From: Pelodera strongyloides
Lineage: Eukaryota; Nematoda; Chromadorea; Rhabditida; Rhabditidae
Assembly: GCA_036852015.1 (NCBI GenBank)
Contig: JAANDG010000142.1
Span: 124,001-188,000 of the forward strand
Reading direction: 5' to 3'
DNA length: 64,000 bases
The notes below the pieces were generated by a model. That model saw only the letters and a list, made by a program, of their open reading frames with translations, made no database searches and was not told the origin of the DNA. The translations under genes were made by a program, and so were the position numbers. Below are positions 1-10,806 of this stretch, piece after piece. How positions within the stretch are numbered: position 1 is the stretch's first letter; every line of letters starts with the position of its first letter.

Positions 1-181
1 TCTATTTTACTACAACCTAGGTTGCCACTCATTTGTTGCATCATTTTGTGTAACAACGTTTTTAGTATCTTTGTATTCTTTGATAGTAGTGGATGAGCTG
101 GGTTTCACCTGATCGGCTCGTTCTATAAAGTGTGATTGACCTATTCACAGGTTACTCGGTAATAACTATGTTTTTCTTCAG

Positions 182-2477
182 TTGGATGTCCCCGAGAAGG
201 CCATCAGAAAGGAGTTGGAGGCTCTGACTGAGGAGGCGTCGGCTATTACCAATCCAACTCTGAAGACGGTGGTCACCCACCTGGCAGGATGGCTGGTACG
301 TGGAACTAGTCGATGAATATTATTGATTATTTATAAGACACAGTTATGTTCAGTCAGTATTACCAGTAAACACTATTTGTAGTGCTGCGTTGAAGAATTT
401 TTATGACTGTGTAGTTGTCGTTGTCGGTGTGAGGTTGATGTTTGGCTTTTTAACTGGTTATTCTTGTAGTTCTATTCTTGTAGCTGGGTATCGGAGTCCG
501 TGGTGAGAGTGGTGCTTCGGACACACTGAAGAACGCTTTCATGGATCTTTTTGACAACTTCATGAAACAAGAAGAGGGAAAGATCGGAACTGAATTGGCA
601 ACTGCCGCTATTGTCAAATACCCTGTAAGTTTTTTTTGAGGAATGTATTAGTATTAGTACTGTTTTACTTTGTACATTTTGCTACTTTTCGGGATAGAAC
701 TGCACTAATTACCTAGTTTACCGTGGTGAGGTTCTTATGAGCTTATGACAAGTTGCATTATCTTTAGTTGGATACTTTTCTGTGCAGGGTGCAGGCCGTT
801 GGCCGTCTGTCAGATCAGATGGGTGATTTGGGTGGGAGGTGGGATAATAGTAAGGGCCCACCTTTTTACCCATTTTGTCAATTCTCTTCTCATATTATAT
901 TCTTCAGCACGTGTTCAGCAGTGAATTCTCCAAGTTGGTGGCCTACGGATTTAACGAGGAGTGCAGGATCTTTAGGAGGGTAGGACTTCTGATTACTGAT
1001 CAAAATTGTTTTTACAGACTAAATGAATTAATTTCGCGGTGCCTGTGCCGGTAACCATCATACTTTCTTGATGCATGGTGCATTTTTTTTCATGGTTTGC
1101 TTCCAATGTCCATTGACGTTTTTTCATTGCAGACCGAATCTCTACTCTGTGCCGTTTCCATACTTCGAAAGGACGTGGTAGGTTTTTCTTTCATTTGGTG
1201 CAAATTTGCTAACTTTGTTTACTTGTTCTATGAGGTGCTCTAGAGTGGGTCATTGAAGAAACACTTTAGGTATATTTAGAATATAGTATAGTATACATGG
1301 GTTTAGGGTGTAGTTTGCTTAAAGCGAAATACCGGCCCGTTTTTGAAGCGCATCGTGAACAACTGAATTCTTACTTATTTATGCTAGTTTACTCGAATTT
1401 TTATTCTTATTTATGGTCATTTGCATAAGCTGCATGATAATTCTGGTGTGCTCGATGCGTTTCAAAAACCGACCGGTATTTCGCTTTAAGAGACACTATG
1501 GTCAATTGCTTATTTTATTGTTAGCATTTAACACCATACTCGTATGTTCAGGCCAAAGAACACCCAATCGATAAGAAGGCAGTCAAGGATTTGGGTGAGA
1601 AGGCTGCCACAGTACTGAAGACCCTGAAGGACGACGAGGAGCCAAAAGCCAGGTTCATCGCCGCAGTTCTGAAACTACTAGCTGCGGCTGCAACTGGAGG
1701 AATTGAATCGAAATACAAGGTACGGTACCATTTGATTGGGAAGGTTCCTGAAAGTACTGTAGACCAAGTTCGAGGGCGAATGTAGGATTATGGTCAGTGT
1801 ATTCATATCACTTTAGTAGACAGTTTTGCTATATTTTTCAGGGTTACTCTTGTATTCCGTCATTGTTTTTCATAGTAGTTTGCCGACGACTTTACACTGA
1901 TAGGGTCAGCTTTGATGTACCCAGAACGCTTTTGGATATCTCCATTATTTATCTTATTTAGAACGTTTTGTGGACACCCCTTCAACAAGTGATCGTCAGT
2001 CTGGCAGACGACAAAGAATTGTGGAAACAAGGAGGGAAAATGAAGAAGGTTTCATCATCATGCCAACAGGTTAGATTGGATTATTTGAGAATCAGTAAAG
2101 GGGTTAGAGTCGTGGGATTAAATGTTTGACACGTGGATGTTGGTCGAAATCGTTTATATGTGGGCTTCAGTGTAAAAGTTTCTCTCTCTCTCTCTCTGTC
2201 GCTTTCTCTCCCCCCCCCTCTCTCTCTATCCCTCTCTCTCCCCCTATCTCTCTCCGAATTGTGGGCTACTTTTTCATACTACTGAGGTAGTCATGAATTT
2301 TGTCATTTTGGGGAGTCATCGTCGAATCTATCTTCTTTGTAGATGAGGGAATTTCGGTCATAATTATTCAATGAAGTCTATGTTACTGCAATTATTTTGA
2401 AATTTTGCTCGTTTCAGGTGGCTGGCAAACCCGCACTCTCATTGTTGAAGTCCATTCACGCGGAGATGAGTTCTTAA
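182..2477 (+). CDS. 3' part of an unrecognised alpha-helical (HEAT-like) protein
   Basis: Seven exons join in frame, all at phase 0: 182-295, 484-624, 908-979, 1133-1177, 1552-1719, 1962-2069 and 2418-2477 (stop TAA 2475-2477). They give a 235-residue C-terminal piece starting LDVPEKAIRKEL and ending SIHAEMSS. The gene begins upstream of the window. The product is rich in Leu, Ala, Lys and Glu, lacks signal peptide and membrane segments, and reads as packed amphipathic helices such as HEAT or ARM repeats; that structural reading is inference. I do not recognise the family. All introns have GT..AG ends with TTCAG, TTGTAG, TTGCAG or TTTAG acceptors. The intron between exons 4 and 5 carries a TTAA-flanked MITE (1319-1489). 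A CT-rich microsatellite (about 2178-2255) lies in the last intron. Confidence 0.75.
1319..1489. mobile_element. MITE family A, copy 1 (TTAAAGCG ends)
   Basis: The element is an inverted repeat: TTAAAGCGAAATACCGG at the left and its complement ending TTTCGCTTTAA at the right, with about 20-25 bp matching arms and an AT-rich centre. It lies in an intron of the first gene. TTAA at both ends fits a TTAA target duplication, but TA is equally possible because TA is inside it. Related copies are listed separately. No coding capacity. Confidence 0.8.
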
Positions 2478-3017
2478 TTTCTTGACCATGTTTTTGGAAA
2501 TGACCCTTGACCCATAGCTAGTTTTATTATGTTTAGACTTTCAGGATTCTGTTATCGGTTAACAAGTTGTTCAAAGATATATACTAGGGTCTTTTGTGTT
2601 CTATAAGAATGGTAATATTTCCAGCTGGCGTCAGGAGCGTTTTGGTTTTACGTTGTTTTTTTACCTCTGGTTTTCTTTACTATTGTTGACTTGATCCATG
2701 CCCTAGGACACTGGTCCGTATTTCGTTTGCTAGTGGCTTCGTCGAATTGTTGTTTGTTATTTGGGGGCAATGCCTTCCTACCGTCCACGTTGTTACACTG
2801 CTTTTGTTTTCTTTTCGTTGTTGATTTTGTGGTTGTTAAATGATGTTTAGTAAATTGTTTTGCTGATGAGGTCCAATATGTTTGGAACGTAATATATGGT
2901 GTCTTTTTTCTTTATGTAGCGTGTTTTATCATGATATTTAACAAAAATGATGATGTTACCTCAGTGTCAAGAAGCAAAATCTGATCACGGTGTTTTTGTC
3001 GAGAAGAAGCCGTGATA
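2478..3017. other. 3' flank of first gene, no further feature seen
   Basis: AT-rich and T-rich sequence after the stop codon at 2477. It must contain the 3' UTR and polyadenylation site, but I see no canonical AATAAA in sense orientation that fixes the cleavage point. No splice-linked exon or RNA gene was recognised. Confidence 0.4.
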
Positions 3018-5034
3018 CCACGCTGTTGGGTGGCACGCTGTTTTGAGGTAGAAAACAGATTGATTTGATGGTTCAATCATTTCCACGATGTTTTGAGGTA
3101 GAAAATAGATTGATTTGATGGTTCAATCATTTCCACGATGTTTTGAGGTAGAAAATAGATTGATTTGATGGTTAATCATTTGCACGCTGTTTTGAGGTAC
3201 AAAACATTGATTTGATAGTGAAATCATTGCCACGCTGTTTTAAGGTGCAAAACAGGTTGATTTGGTGGTGGAATCATTTCCACGTTGTTTTGAGGTACAA
3301 AACGGATTGATTTGATGGTGAAATCATTGCCACGCTGTTTTGAGGTGCAACACAGGTTGATTTGATGGTGTTCCACGCTGTTTTGAGGTGCAAAACAGGT
3401 TGATTTGATGGTGGAATCGTTTCCACGCTGTTTTGAGGCGCAAAACAGGTCGATTTGATGGTGTTCCACGCTGTTTTGAGGTGTTCCACAGGTTGATTTG
3501 ATGGTGGAATCGTTTCCACGCTGTTTTGAGGCGCAAAACAGGTTGATTTGATGGTGGAATCGTTTCCACGCTGTTTTGAGGGACAAAACGGATTGATTTG
3601 CTGGTGAAATCATTGCCACGCTGTTTTGAGGCACAAAACGGATTGATTTGCTGGTGAAACCATTGCCACGCTGTTTTGAGGCACAACACGGATTGATTTG
3701 ATGGTGGAATCATTGCCACGCTGTTTTGAGGCACAAAACGGATTGATTTGCCGGTGGAATCGTTTCCACGCTGTTTTGAGGGACAAAACGGATTGATTTG
3801 CTGGTGAAATCATTGCCACGCTGTTTTGAGGCACAAAACGGATTGATTTGCTGGTGGAATCATTGCCACGCTGTTTTGAGGCACAAAACAGATTGATTTG
3901 CTGGGGGAATCATTACCACGCTGTTTTGAGGCACAAAACAGATTGATTTGCTGGTGGAATCATTACTACGCTGTTTTGTTGTTCAAAACAAATTGATTTG
4001 ATGGTGGAATCATTGCCACGCTGTTTTGAGGTACAAAACAGGTTGATTTGATGGTGGAATCGTTTCCACGCTGTTTTGTTGTTCAAAACAAATTGATTTG
4101 ATGGTGGAATCATTGCCACGCTGTTTTGAGGTACAAAACAGGTTGATTTGATGGTGAAATCATTGCCACGCTGTTTTGAGGTACAAAACATCTTGATTTG
4201 ATGCTTAAATCATTTGCACGTTGTTTTGAGGTGCAAACAGATTGATTTGATGACCTTGTATTCTCCAGTTCTACATATATAAACAAAACATACCATATCA
4301 TGAATGTTGTGCTTATATGTATATGTAGAACTGGACAATACAAGGTCAACATTGTGCCACAGCGTGCCGTATACGACGATCGTACTGAGTATCTACTGTC
4401 ATTGGTGAAATCATTGCCACGCTGTTTTGAGGTACAAAACATCTTGATTTGATGCTTAAATCATTTGCACGTTGTTTTGAGGTGCAAACAGATTGATTTG
4501 ATGACCTTGTATTCTCCAGTTCTACATATATAAACAAAACATACCATATCATGAATGTTGTGCTTATATGTATATGTAGAACTGGACAATACAAGATGGT
4601 GAAATCATTTGATGGTGAAATCATTGCCACGCTGTTTTGAGGTACAAAACATCTTGATTTGATGCTTAAATCATTTGCACGTTGTTTTGAGGTGCAAACA
4701 GATTGATTTGATGGTGGAATCATTGCCACGCTGTTTTGAGGTACAAAACAGGTTGATTTGATGGTGAAATCATTGCCACGCTGTTTTGAGGTACAAAACA
4801 TCTTGATTTGATGCTTAAATCATTTGCACGTTGTTTTGAGGTGCAAACAGATTGATTTGATGACCTTGTATTCTCCAGTTCTACATATATAAACAAAACA
4901 TACCATATCATGAATGTTGTGCTTATATGTATATGTAGAACTGGACAATACAAGGTCAACATTGTGCCACAGCGTGCCGTATACGACGATCGTACTGAGT
5001 ATCTACTGTCATTGGAGAAGAGTTTGTCTGTGCA
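3018..5034. repeat. 50-bp satellite array with higher-order blocks
   Basis: A unit of about 50 bp with the core CCACGCTGTTTTGAGG, then CAAAAC, GATTGATTTG and TGGTG, repeats with substitutions from about 3018 to 4250; for example TTCCACGATG recurs at 3081 and 3131. After 4150 the array becomes higher-order: blocks starting near 4153, 4402, 4613 and 4763 carry a variant pair of units, and three of them carry a 95-bp hairpin. A 50-bp unit shifts the frame by two each copy, so all three minus-strand frames stay open over long stretches; these are not genes. Confidence 0.9.
4252..4347. mobile_element. Hairpin element inside satellite, copy 1
   Basis: The ends GACCTTGTATT and AATACAAGGTC are complementary, and arms of about 27 bp (allowing one or two mismatches) flank an AT-rich loop. 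Further copies lie at 4503-4596 (right end truncated, then array sequence) and 4862-4957. Copies 1 and 3 are followed by the same roughly 60-bp unrelated tail, so a single small inverted-repeat element probably entered the array once and was amplified with it. Confidence 0.7.
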
Positions 5035-5113
5035 CAACGTTTTTCTACGTTTCAGGCGTTTGGTATAAATAGCTCAACCTTTAGAAATTGTCCAAAATTA
5101 ACGCACTTTAATC

Positions 5114-5844
5114 GGCTCTATTCAAGAATAGCCATCCCAAGAAAGTATAGCCGTCCCATAAAAAAATAACCGTCCCATGGGAGGGCCAACCGTCCCAAAA
5201 AAGTATAGCCGTCCCATGGAGAGGCCAACCGTCCCATAGAGAGGCCAACCGTCCCATTGGAATTTTTGTTTATATAAAAAAACCAATAAACCGCGTTTGA
5301 ATTTGTGAACGCTGTTCGTAAAAGGGCATTCTTTGAAAAGAGTACTGTAAGATCTCCGACCGATGGGCCGCTTACGGTAACATCAACACCTTGCAGCAAC
5401 ATAAGACGCACTTTGTCAACGCTTCCGACCCGGCAGCGCATACCCAAACCTTTGAAGCTAAATGGGGTGATTTAAAGCGTTCCATGAAACAAATGTATGG
5501 TACCAGCGAATACCTGATCCCATCTTACCTCTATAATTATATGTTCAGTCATAAGGAAAAGATTTTAAATGACTTATTACTTAATGACTTCTTACTACGG
5601 ATTTTCACTAGCTCTTAGAATGTTGATAAGAAATAAAAATTGTGTTGAAGTCGATGTTTTCATGTTCAAAAGCCCCACCGCACATTCAATTCTTTGGGAT
5701 GTTTGGGACGGTTATTTTTTATTGGGACGGCTGTACTTTTTTGGGACGGTTTGCCCGGCCATGGGACGGTTGGCCTCTCCATGGGACGGTTGAGAATCTT
5801 GGGACGGCTATACTTTCTTGGGACGGCTATTCTTGAATAGAGCC
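5114..5844 (+). mobile_element. Merlin-type DNA transposon, internally deleted, with 8-bp TSD
   Basis: The 731-bp element begins GGCTCTATTCAAGAATAGCC and ends with its complement. The flanks are an exact 8-bp duplication CTTTAATC at 5106-5113 and 5845-5852. The termini are long: each holds several inverted copies of a TGGGACGG-containing subterminal unit (5133-5260 and 5700-5830). The centre encodes a transposase remnant. Merlin elements, relatives of the bacterial IS1016/IS1595 group, are known for 8-9-bp duplications, which matches. The first half of the transposase is missing, so this copy is non-autonomous. The perfect duplication suggests a fairly recent insertion. Confidence 0.88.
5345..5554 (+). 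pseudogene. Transposase remnant (ISXO2/IS1595-like DDE domain)
   Basis: The frame beginning at 5345 reads KISDRWAAYGN, then HFVN, then HTQTFEAKWGDLKR and a tail ending YLYNYMFSHK. SD-x-W-x-x-Y, HTQ-x-x-E-x-x-W-x-x-LK and the Y-L-x-x-x-M tail are hallmarks of the second and third catalytic acidic regions in IS1595/Merlin transposases. The N-terminal zinc-binding/HTH part and the first catalytic Asp are absent, and there is no full-length frame through the element. It runs on the plus strand between the inverted termini. Confidence 0.85.
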
Positions 5845-5852
5845 CTTTAATC

Positions 5853-6015
5853 TAATCAAACATCAGCACCAATATACGCTTCAGGCGTTTCATATAGTAT
5901 GTCCTTTTCCGTGATTAAAAACAATGGCGTTCCATGGCAAATACCTTTATTTTACCGGTTTTGAATTTGTGGTAAAAGAAAAAGTAGTAACTGATGGAAA
6001 ATACATTATTAACTC
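5853..6015. other. Short spacer between transposon and U6 gene
   Basis: AT-rich sequence downstream (3') of the U6 terminator on its strand. No feature is recognised. Confidence 0.4.
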
Positions 6016-6120
6016 AAAAAATTTGGAACGCTTCACGAATTTGCGTGTCATCCTTGCGCAGGGGCCATGCTAATCTTCTCTGTATTGTTCCAATTTTAGT
6101 ATATGTTCACCGAAGTGAAC
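6016..6120 (-). ncRNA. U6: U6 spliceosomal snRNA
   Basis: On the minus strand the sequence starts with a perfect 5' stem-loop (GTTCAC, loop TTCG-like, GTGAAC), continues CATATACTAAAATTGG, then the invariant ACAGAGA box with the AGC-containing U4/U6 region (GATTAGCATGGCCCCTGCGC), the telestem segment GACACGCAAATTCGTGAAGC and GTTCCAAA, and ends in six T residues at 6021-6016 that would terminate RNA polymerase III. The length of about 105 nt is normal. U6 is the catalytic RNA of the spliceosome, pairing with U4, then U2 and the 5' splice site. The core is fully conserved, so the gene is probably functional. The short perfect 5' hairpin and the CCAAATTTTTT end resemble nematode U6. Confidence 0.97.
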
Positions 6121-6140
6121 ACTGGGATTCTGTCTACGTT

Positions 6141-6150
6141 CCCTATAAGT
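6141..6150 (-). promoter_or_regulatory. TATA-like element of the U6 promoter
   Basis: On the minus strand ACTTATAGGG lies about 21-30 nt before the U6 start, where type-3 Pol III promoters carry a TATA element. A proximal sequence element should lie roughly 50-65 nt upstream of the RNA start (about 6170-6190), but I cannot identify it by sequence. Confidence 0.45.
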
Positions 6151-7378
6151 ATGCCAAACTTCCGCGGCTCATCCTGCATGTGCTTTCAAAGCGAGAGTGT
6201 GTGGGGCAAAGGAGGACGCAGATTGAGGAGAACGCTCAAGACACAAAGAACGTTCAAATTTCGTCATTTGTTTCAAACCAATTGTACAGACTTCAATTAT
6301 ATCCATTGGCTGCCACTTCTTGTTTTATTATGATGAATAAAAAATTCTGACAAACATAGGTTTTCACAAAACAACTTGGAACTCAACGGGAGTTTATGCA
6401 AAGAGCTAACACTGTAAATAGACGCATTAATAAAGAATAAAAATAGGAACAATAAGAATTAGAACAGAAAGGTAATAACTATGAACAAAATCCGAAAATG
6501 AAAAAAATGAAACAGTACGAAGACGTTCTTCCCAGGGAACCCGATTCGACCCCTAAGTTATGGAAAGCTGTGTTATGTGATGTCACAGCCTACGAATATA
6601 ATAAAACTAATAACTTCATAAAGTCGTCTTGTCATATTGTTGAATTGTCAGCTAGACATCAATTCCATAGCAATAGGCTTAGGACACGGTGTTTGCATTT
6701 TCGAACGAAAGCATAAGCTTCCCCCTTGAAGAGTTAAAAGTTTATGAAATTCGGTACTGTTCGAATGTTGGTGCCATTGTAGTTTTAGTATATTTGAACC
6801 TCGCAGTTGTCAATTGTAATATGTGCCGCTTGCCCTTTTCTATCAATTTGCAACTTATGATAGTACCAGACGGCTATCTATGGCCGCCCGACACGGGCGA
6901 TATTTATGTGTACTCACGAATGGGAAGAATGCCAATAAGATAAATAATAAAATAAATCGTTTACGCTTCAAGAGCGTGCACTTTCATTCAAGGGTGAAAG
7001 TAGAGTTTAAAGTTTTTGATTATAACATGTTCCGCAGAGGTCGTGAGCAGTAGGCGACGAGTTCCAGATGACAAATTGCTCGACGTCTTCGGGCTTAGGG
7101 CCAGGAGGGATCGCCCATGATTCCCTCGCCGGGTGTTTCCGTATGTTATTTTTTGTATCGGTATTGTGCTGATGATAGCCTCAGGCCGAAGCGTTGATAA
7201 TAAACTCATCTAACATCAAGAGTGTTGTCATTTTGGTTGCGATTTATTTGTGCTTACACGATCCGGACTGATCAATAAATATATGGTATACTATACGCTA
7301 TCTAATGCTAAGGTTTCTCATTTTAGCGCAGCCTCAAACGCACATGTTCTGTAATACAAACTAGAACTTCCACTAACT

Positions 7379-7548
7379 AGCGAAATTGAAACGCATCGCG
7401 GACAACTGAATTCTTATGAATACGTATTTATGCTAATTTGCTCGATTTTAGCTTGCTTTTTTATTATAATTTATGTTCTTTTGCATATGCTGCATACGCA
7501 TGCTGATGTACTCGATGGGTTTCAAAATCGGCCGGTATTTCGCTTTAA
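7379..7548. mobile_element. MITE family A, copy 2 (left end decayed)
   Basis: The right end, GCCGGTATTTCGCTTTAA, is well preserved. The left end keeps only GCGAAA and the internal GAAACGCATCGCGGAC segment. The central segment with GCATATGCTGCATA matches the other copies. Confidence 0.7.
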
Positions 7549-8019
7549 ATTTTGGTGAAAGCCAACACTGAACCTCGTAACTTTTTAATTTGACGACCTC
7601 CTTACAATAAAATACGGTTTCTAGTTTCTATTATCACATCGCATCTCTTCCCGTGGAGCTTGTCACTTTTTATGTTAAAACGTTATTGTATTATATGACC
7701 TAGTGAACCGAACGGCCCCCCGAGATTTGTCCCATTTTACCATTGTAAATGGAAAGTTATTCCCCTATCTTCGCATATATTCATCGATAGAAAAGCGTTC
7801 GCCCGTGTGCACTTTGGCAGTGTATTTCTGACATCCTCCTATAACTTTGTCATATCAAATACAATTACTTAATTTCCGTTTATTTTAATTTAGCGTTATG
7901 TAGCTTATTGACAAGTAATTACAATTGCCACATTTTTTTTAATATTCGAGAAGGTGCTGTTATCGCGATTACGGCAGTGAAAAACTTTCACAACTAAGGG
8001 ATCAGAGCCAAGTAACACT

Positions 8020-8185
8020 GACGAAAGTTGGCATGCCAGCAGCAACCTTAAAGCGTGCGAATTGCATTTGGCATCGTGGTGGCGTGCCAAAATGCACGCG
8101 GAATGGAAAAGGCGCGCAACTTTTTTCCACGCCGCATGCTCGCCGTAATGTTGCCACTTGCACACGAAGTTTCACGTTGTAGAAA
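8020..8185. mobile_element. MITE family D, copy 1 (GGCGTGC-rich)
   Basis: A GC-rich block with GCATTTGGCATCGTGGTGGCGTGC, split as GCATTTGGCATC and GTGGTGGCGTGC, then TGCACGC and GCCGTAATGTTGCCACTTGCA. The same order occurs at about 20125-20310, including GCATTTGGCAACGTGGTGG and GCCGTGACGTTGCCGCTTGCA. Partial inverted symmetry (GGCGTGC against GCACGC) suggests a fold-back element. Confidence 0.6.
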
Positions 8186-10444
8186 GTTAACACCCTGATA
8201 TTCGTGCGTTAAACCATGAGTGAGTCATGAACGACTAATTTCGAACACATTCTGGATTTCATCTAATGTTTGAAATAATATTTTCAATGACCCGAATATT
8301 TGCCCCATATACCCTTATTGAATGTATTGTTCAAAAGGAGCCCGATACATCTCACTTCCAGTCACTTTTTGTATTGTTCGAGAAGTGCGCAGATCTGTGC
8401 CGAGAACGCGCCATCAAAAAAATAATTGACGCACAATTGGAACAAGTCAAAGAAGGTGTTTCGAAGGCTACCCGTAATTTTGTATTGTTGTCACAAAAGT
8501 AATTCGGTTTCGAGCGAGGTCAGAGCACACACACATGTTCAGTGAGATTGAAAGTTGTTTGAATATATATGACAAATAAAAGTCATCAGGAAAGTGAATA
8601 TTACTAAGCCTTATTAGGTAAACGGGAATAGTGAATGAAAAAAACAAAGGCGATAAGAGTCAAATTAAACTTTGCTAAGCAAGTTAGCACCCTACAGTTG
8701 TCCATGCTCCGTAGTTACCGGTAATGGTAACAGTAGAAGCCAAATTCACCATTACGTCGAATCGGGAAAATCTCCAGTAATAGAAAGATCATGCAAACGT
8801 GTGAGTCGCAGGAAAAACAGTTAAAATCCCCTCGGGAACTCTAATATCACAAAGATAGTCGTTCCAGCAATTACAAGTCTTTTTGAAACATAGTTTTTTT
8901 GCCCGTTGTTGTGATTATGATGAGTTGTGCTCAAATCTAATGGTAATTACATAGTATTAGGCAGGATGTTTCAATCCTTCACTATAGTGCCGATGTGGTA
9001 AAGAAAAACGGTAAGAATGTAGGATAATGAATACATAATGATAAACCATCAAAAACTTGATCGTCCGAACAAAACCGCACAATCAGATTTATATTGAGGT
9101 ACATTCAAGTTACGCAGAGTTCCACTAATGTTACTATTGACAGACGTCACCTCGTCAACGATCAATCCCCAAACTACGAACTACATGCATAAGAGCATAA
9201 GGGTGATTGTTCCCCTTAGCCTTATGAAGTTATCATCTCCGTTTATTTTCCTTATTTATCCTCACTTTATTGTTACTTTCACATAAAATTCCATGCATAT
9301 CGTGCATTTTTTCTGCGACTTTCGCAGTTTTTTCAAGTAGTTCTTCAACTGAATAGCCTGCCACTTTTACTCCACTATTTTATACTCTCGCTTTGATTCT
9401 TGAGAAATGTTGTTTTGTAAAAGGTTTTATACGAGAATAAGTCATTTCCCTGAGAAAACCTTGACAGGAAATTCCTTGAAAAATCTCTGTTTTATATCTT
9501 ATGGTTATTTTATTCGTTTTGTTGTTTACCAGATGTATGAACAGTTTTTTATATAAATGAATGAATCGCTTACTGAATTTCTACATATCTCCGACAATAC
9601 TTATACAACCCCCGCTAAAATAAACTAAATTTTACTAAATCATATTGACACTAGTAAAATTTGGCAGTGGAGTTCTGACAGGAAACCAACTAGTAACTGC
9701 TGATTTCCATGATTAAGATATCTCAGTGAAACATATTTCTATGAGAATATGTCTTTGACAGTTTTCAGTTTTTTGTATACGTAACACGTGGATAATATAT
9801 TTTCGTTTGATACCAAGAAGTATTTTATTCGAATCAACTACTGTAATTCTTTGCAAGAAATGTTTGTATTCTTTTGGTAGTTTAATAACGTATCATACAT
9901 TACATTTGCTGTGTGATGTATATTCAATATACACTTCCAAGTGTTTGACACGCTTACAATCAGTTATGTATACTTACTGATCAGTATATTGTCATTCAGA
10001 ATAGCCTGATGTACTTTCCTAGTAATCCAACAAGTCCTTCCCTGTTGAAGGCTTACTAAAACAAACAAAAAAACCTCCAACTCTCGGGGGGTTTTGTCTG
10101 TGTCTTGAAGTTCTACCGCTGAGCTTATGTCTACCAATGGTGGGTCAAGGCCATTTCAACCGAGAACTCTTTTAACCCAGTAAAGAATGGAAAGAAATAT
10201 TAAAGAAACCGAATTCCAATCCATTTTTCTACTTTCTAGCCCTTTTTATGTAATTATTGCTGGCAATATTTCAATTTTTAATGTGATCGTGATCCCCCTA
10301 GTTGTCCGAAGCTAAGGAAGCTACATATACTTTTTTTGTGATTTCCGGTAAATGTCATCCATGCTTATTGTTAGTAAAAACTATCCTTGATATCTCGTGC
10401 CAGCTTTAGAAAAAACTACTGTGTTGCTGCTTGAACTCTGCAAA

Positions 10445-10806
10445 TTAAAGGGATCTGCTCACCTTAAATTGTGTCTGTTTTTTTTGTTTCTTTATTTTCT
10501 ATAAGGGATAATAAAAATTTGGAATACAAAAAGTAGTGTTCTATTTCAATACTCACGGAGATATTAGGTGATAAAGTGGGGGATTGATCGGCCCAAAATG
10601 GAAAAGGGCAATTGTCCTGCCTTGTTTGTTTGGAGACAATTACCCTTTGCCATTTTGGACCGATCAATCCACCACTTTATCACCTAATATCTTCGTGAGT
10701 ATTGAAATTGAACACTACTTTTTGTGTTCCAAATTTTTATTATCCCTTATAGAAAATAAAGAAACAAAAAAAACAGACACAATTTAAGGTGAGCCGATCC
10801 CTTTAA
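10445..10806. mobile_element. Fold-back MITE family B, copy 1 (TTAAAGGGAT ends)
   Basis: A nearly perfect 362-bp inverted repeat bounded by TTAAAGGGATC and GATCCCTTTAA. The arms of about 170 bp include AATTGTGTCTG, TATAAGGGATAATAAAA and GGTGATAAAGTGG, mirrored with few mismatches around a centre near 10625. Mirror-image 67-codon frames on both strands are a product of the palindrome and not genes. Confidence 0.9.

Larger units (their letters stand above)
6151..10444. other. Intergenic region without a supported protein gene
   Basis: AT-rich sequence with scattered short open frames and no splice-linked exon chain. Recognised pieces are a degraded family A MITE (7379-7548), a family D inverted-repeat element (about 8020-8185) and a tRNA-like half on the minus strand (about 10080-10135). 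A 78-codon frame at 8266-8502 reads somewhat protein-like but has no family, no introns and no conserved motif I recognise. Confidence 0.5.

Noticed and set aside
3224..5037. Overlapping minus-strand frames of 81-151 codons with SKQRGND-type repeats
   Set aside because: They are translations of the 50-bp satellite in all three frames; there is no unique start, splice structure or conserved domain.
5994..6350. 118-codon plus-strand frame
   Set aside because: Runs through the U6 snRNA gene on the opposite strand and has no coding features.
8266..8502. 78-codon plus-strand frame
   Set aside because: A possible amphipathic helix, but no homologous family, no exon context and a length common by chance.
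10464..10787. Mirror-image 67-codon frames on both strands
   Set aside because: Both come from the arms of one palindromic MITE.
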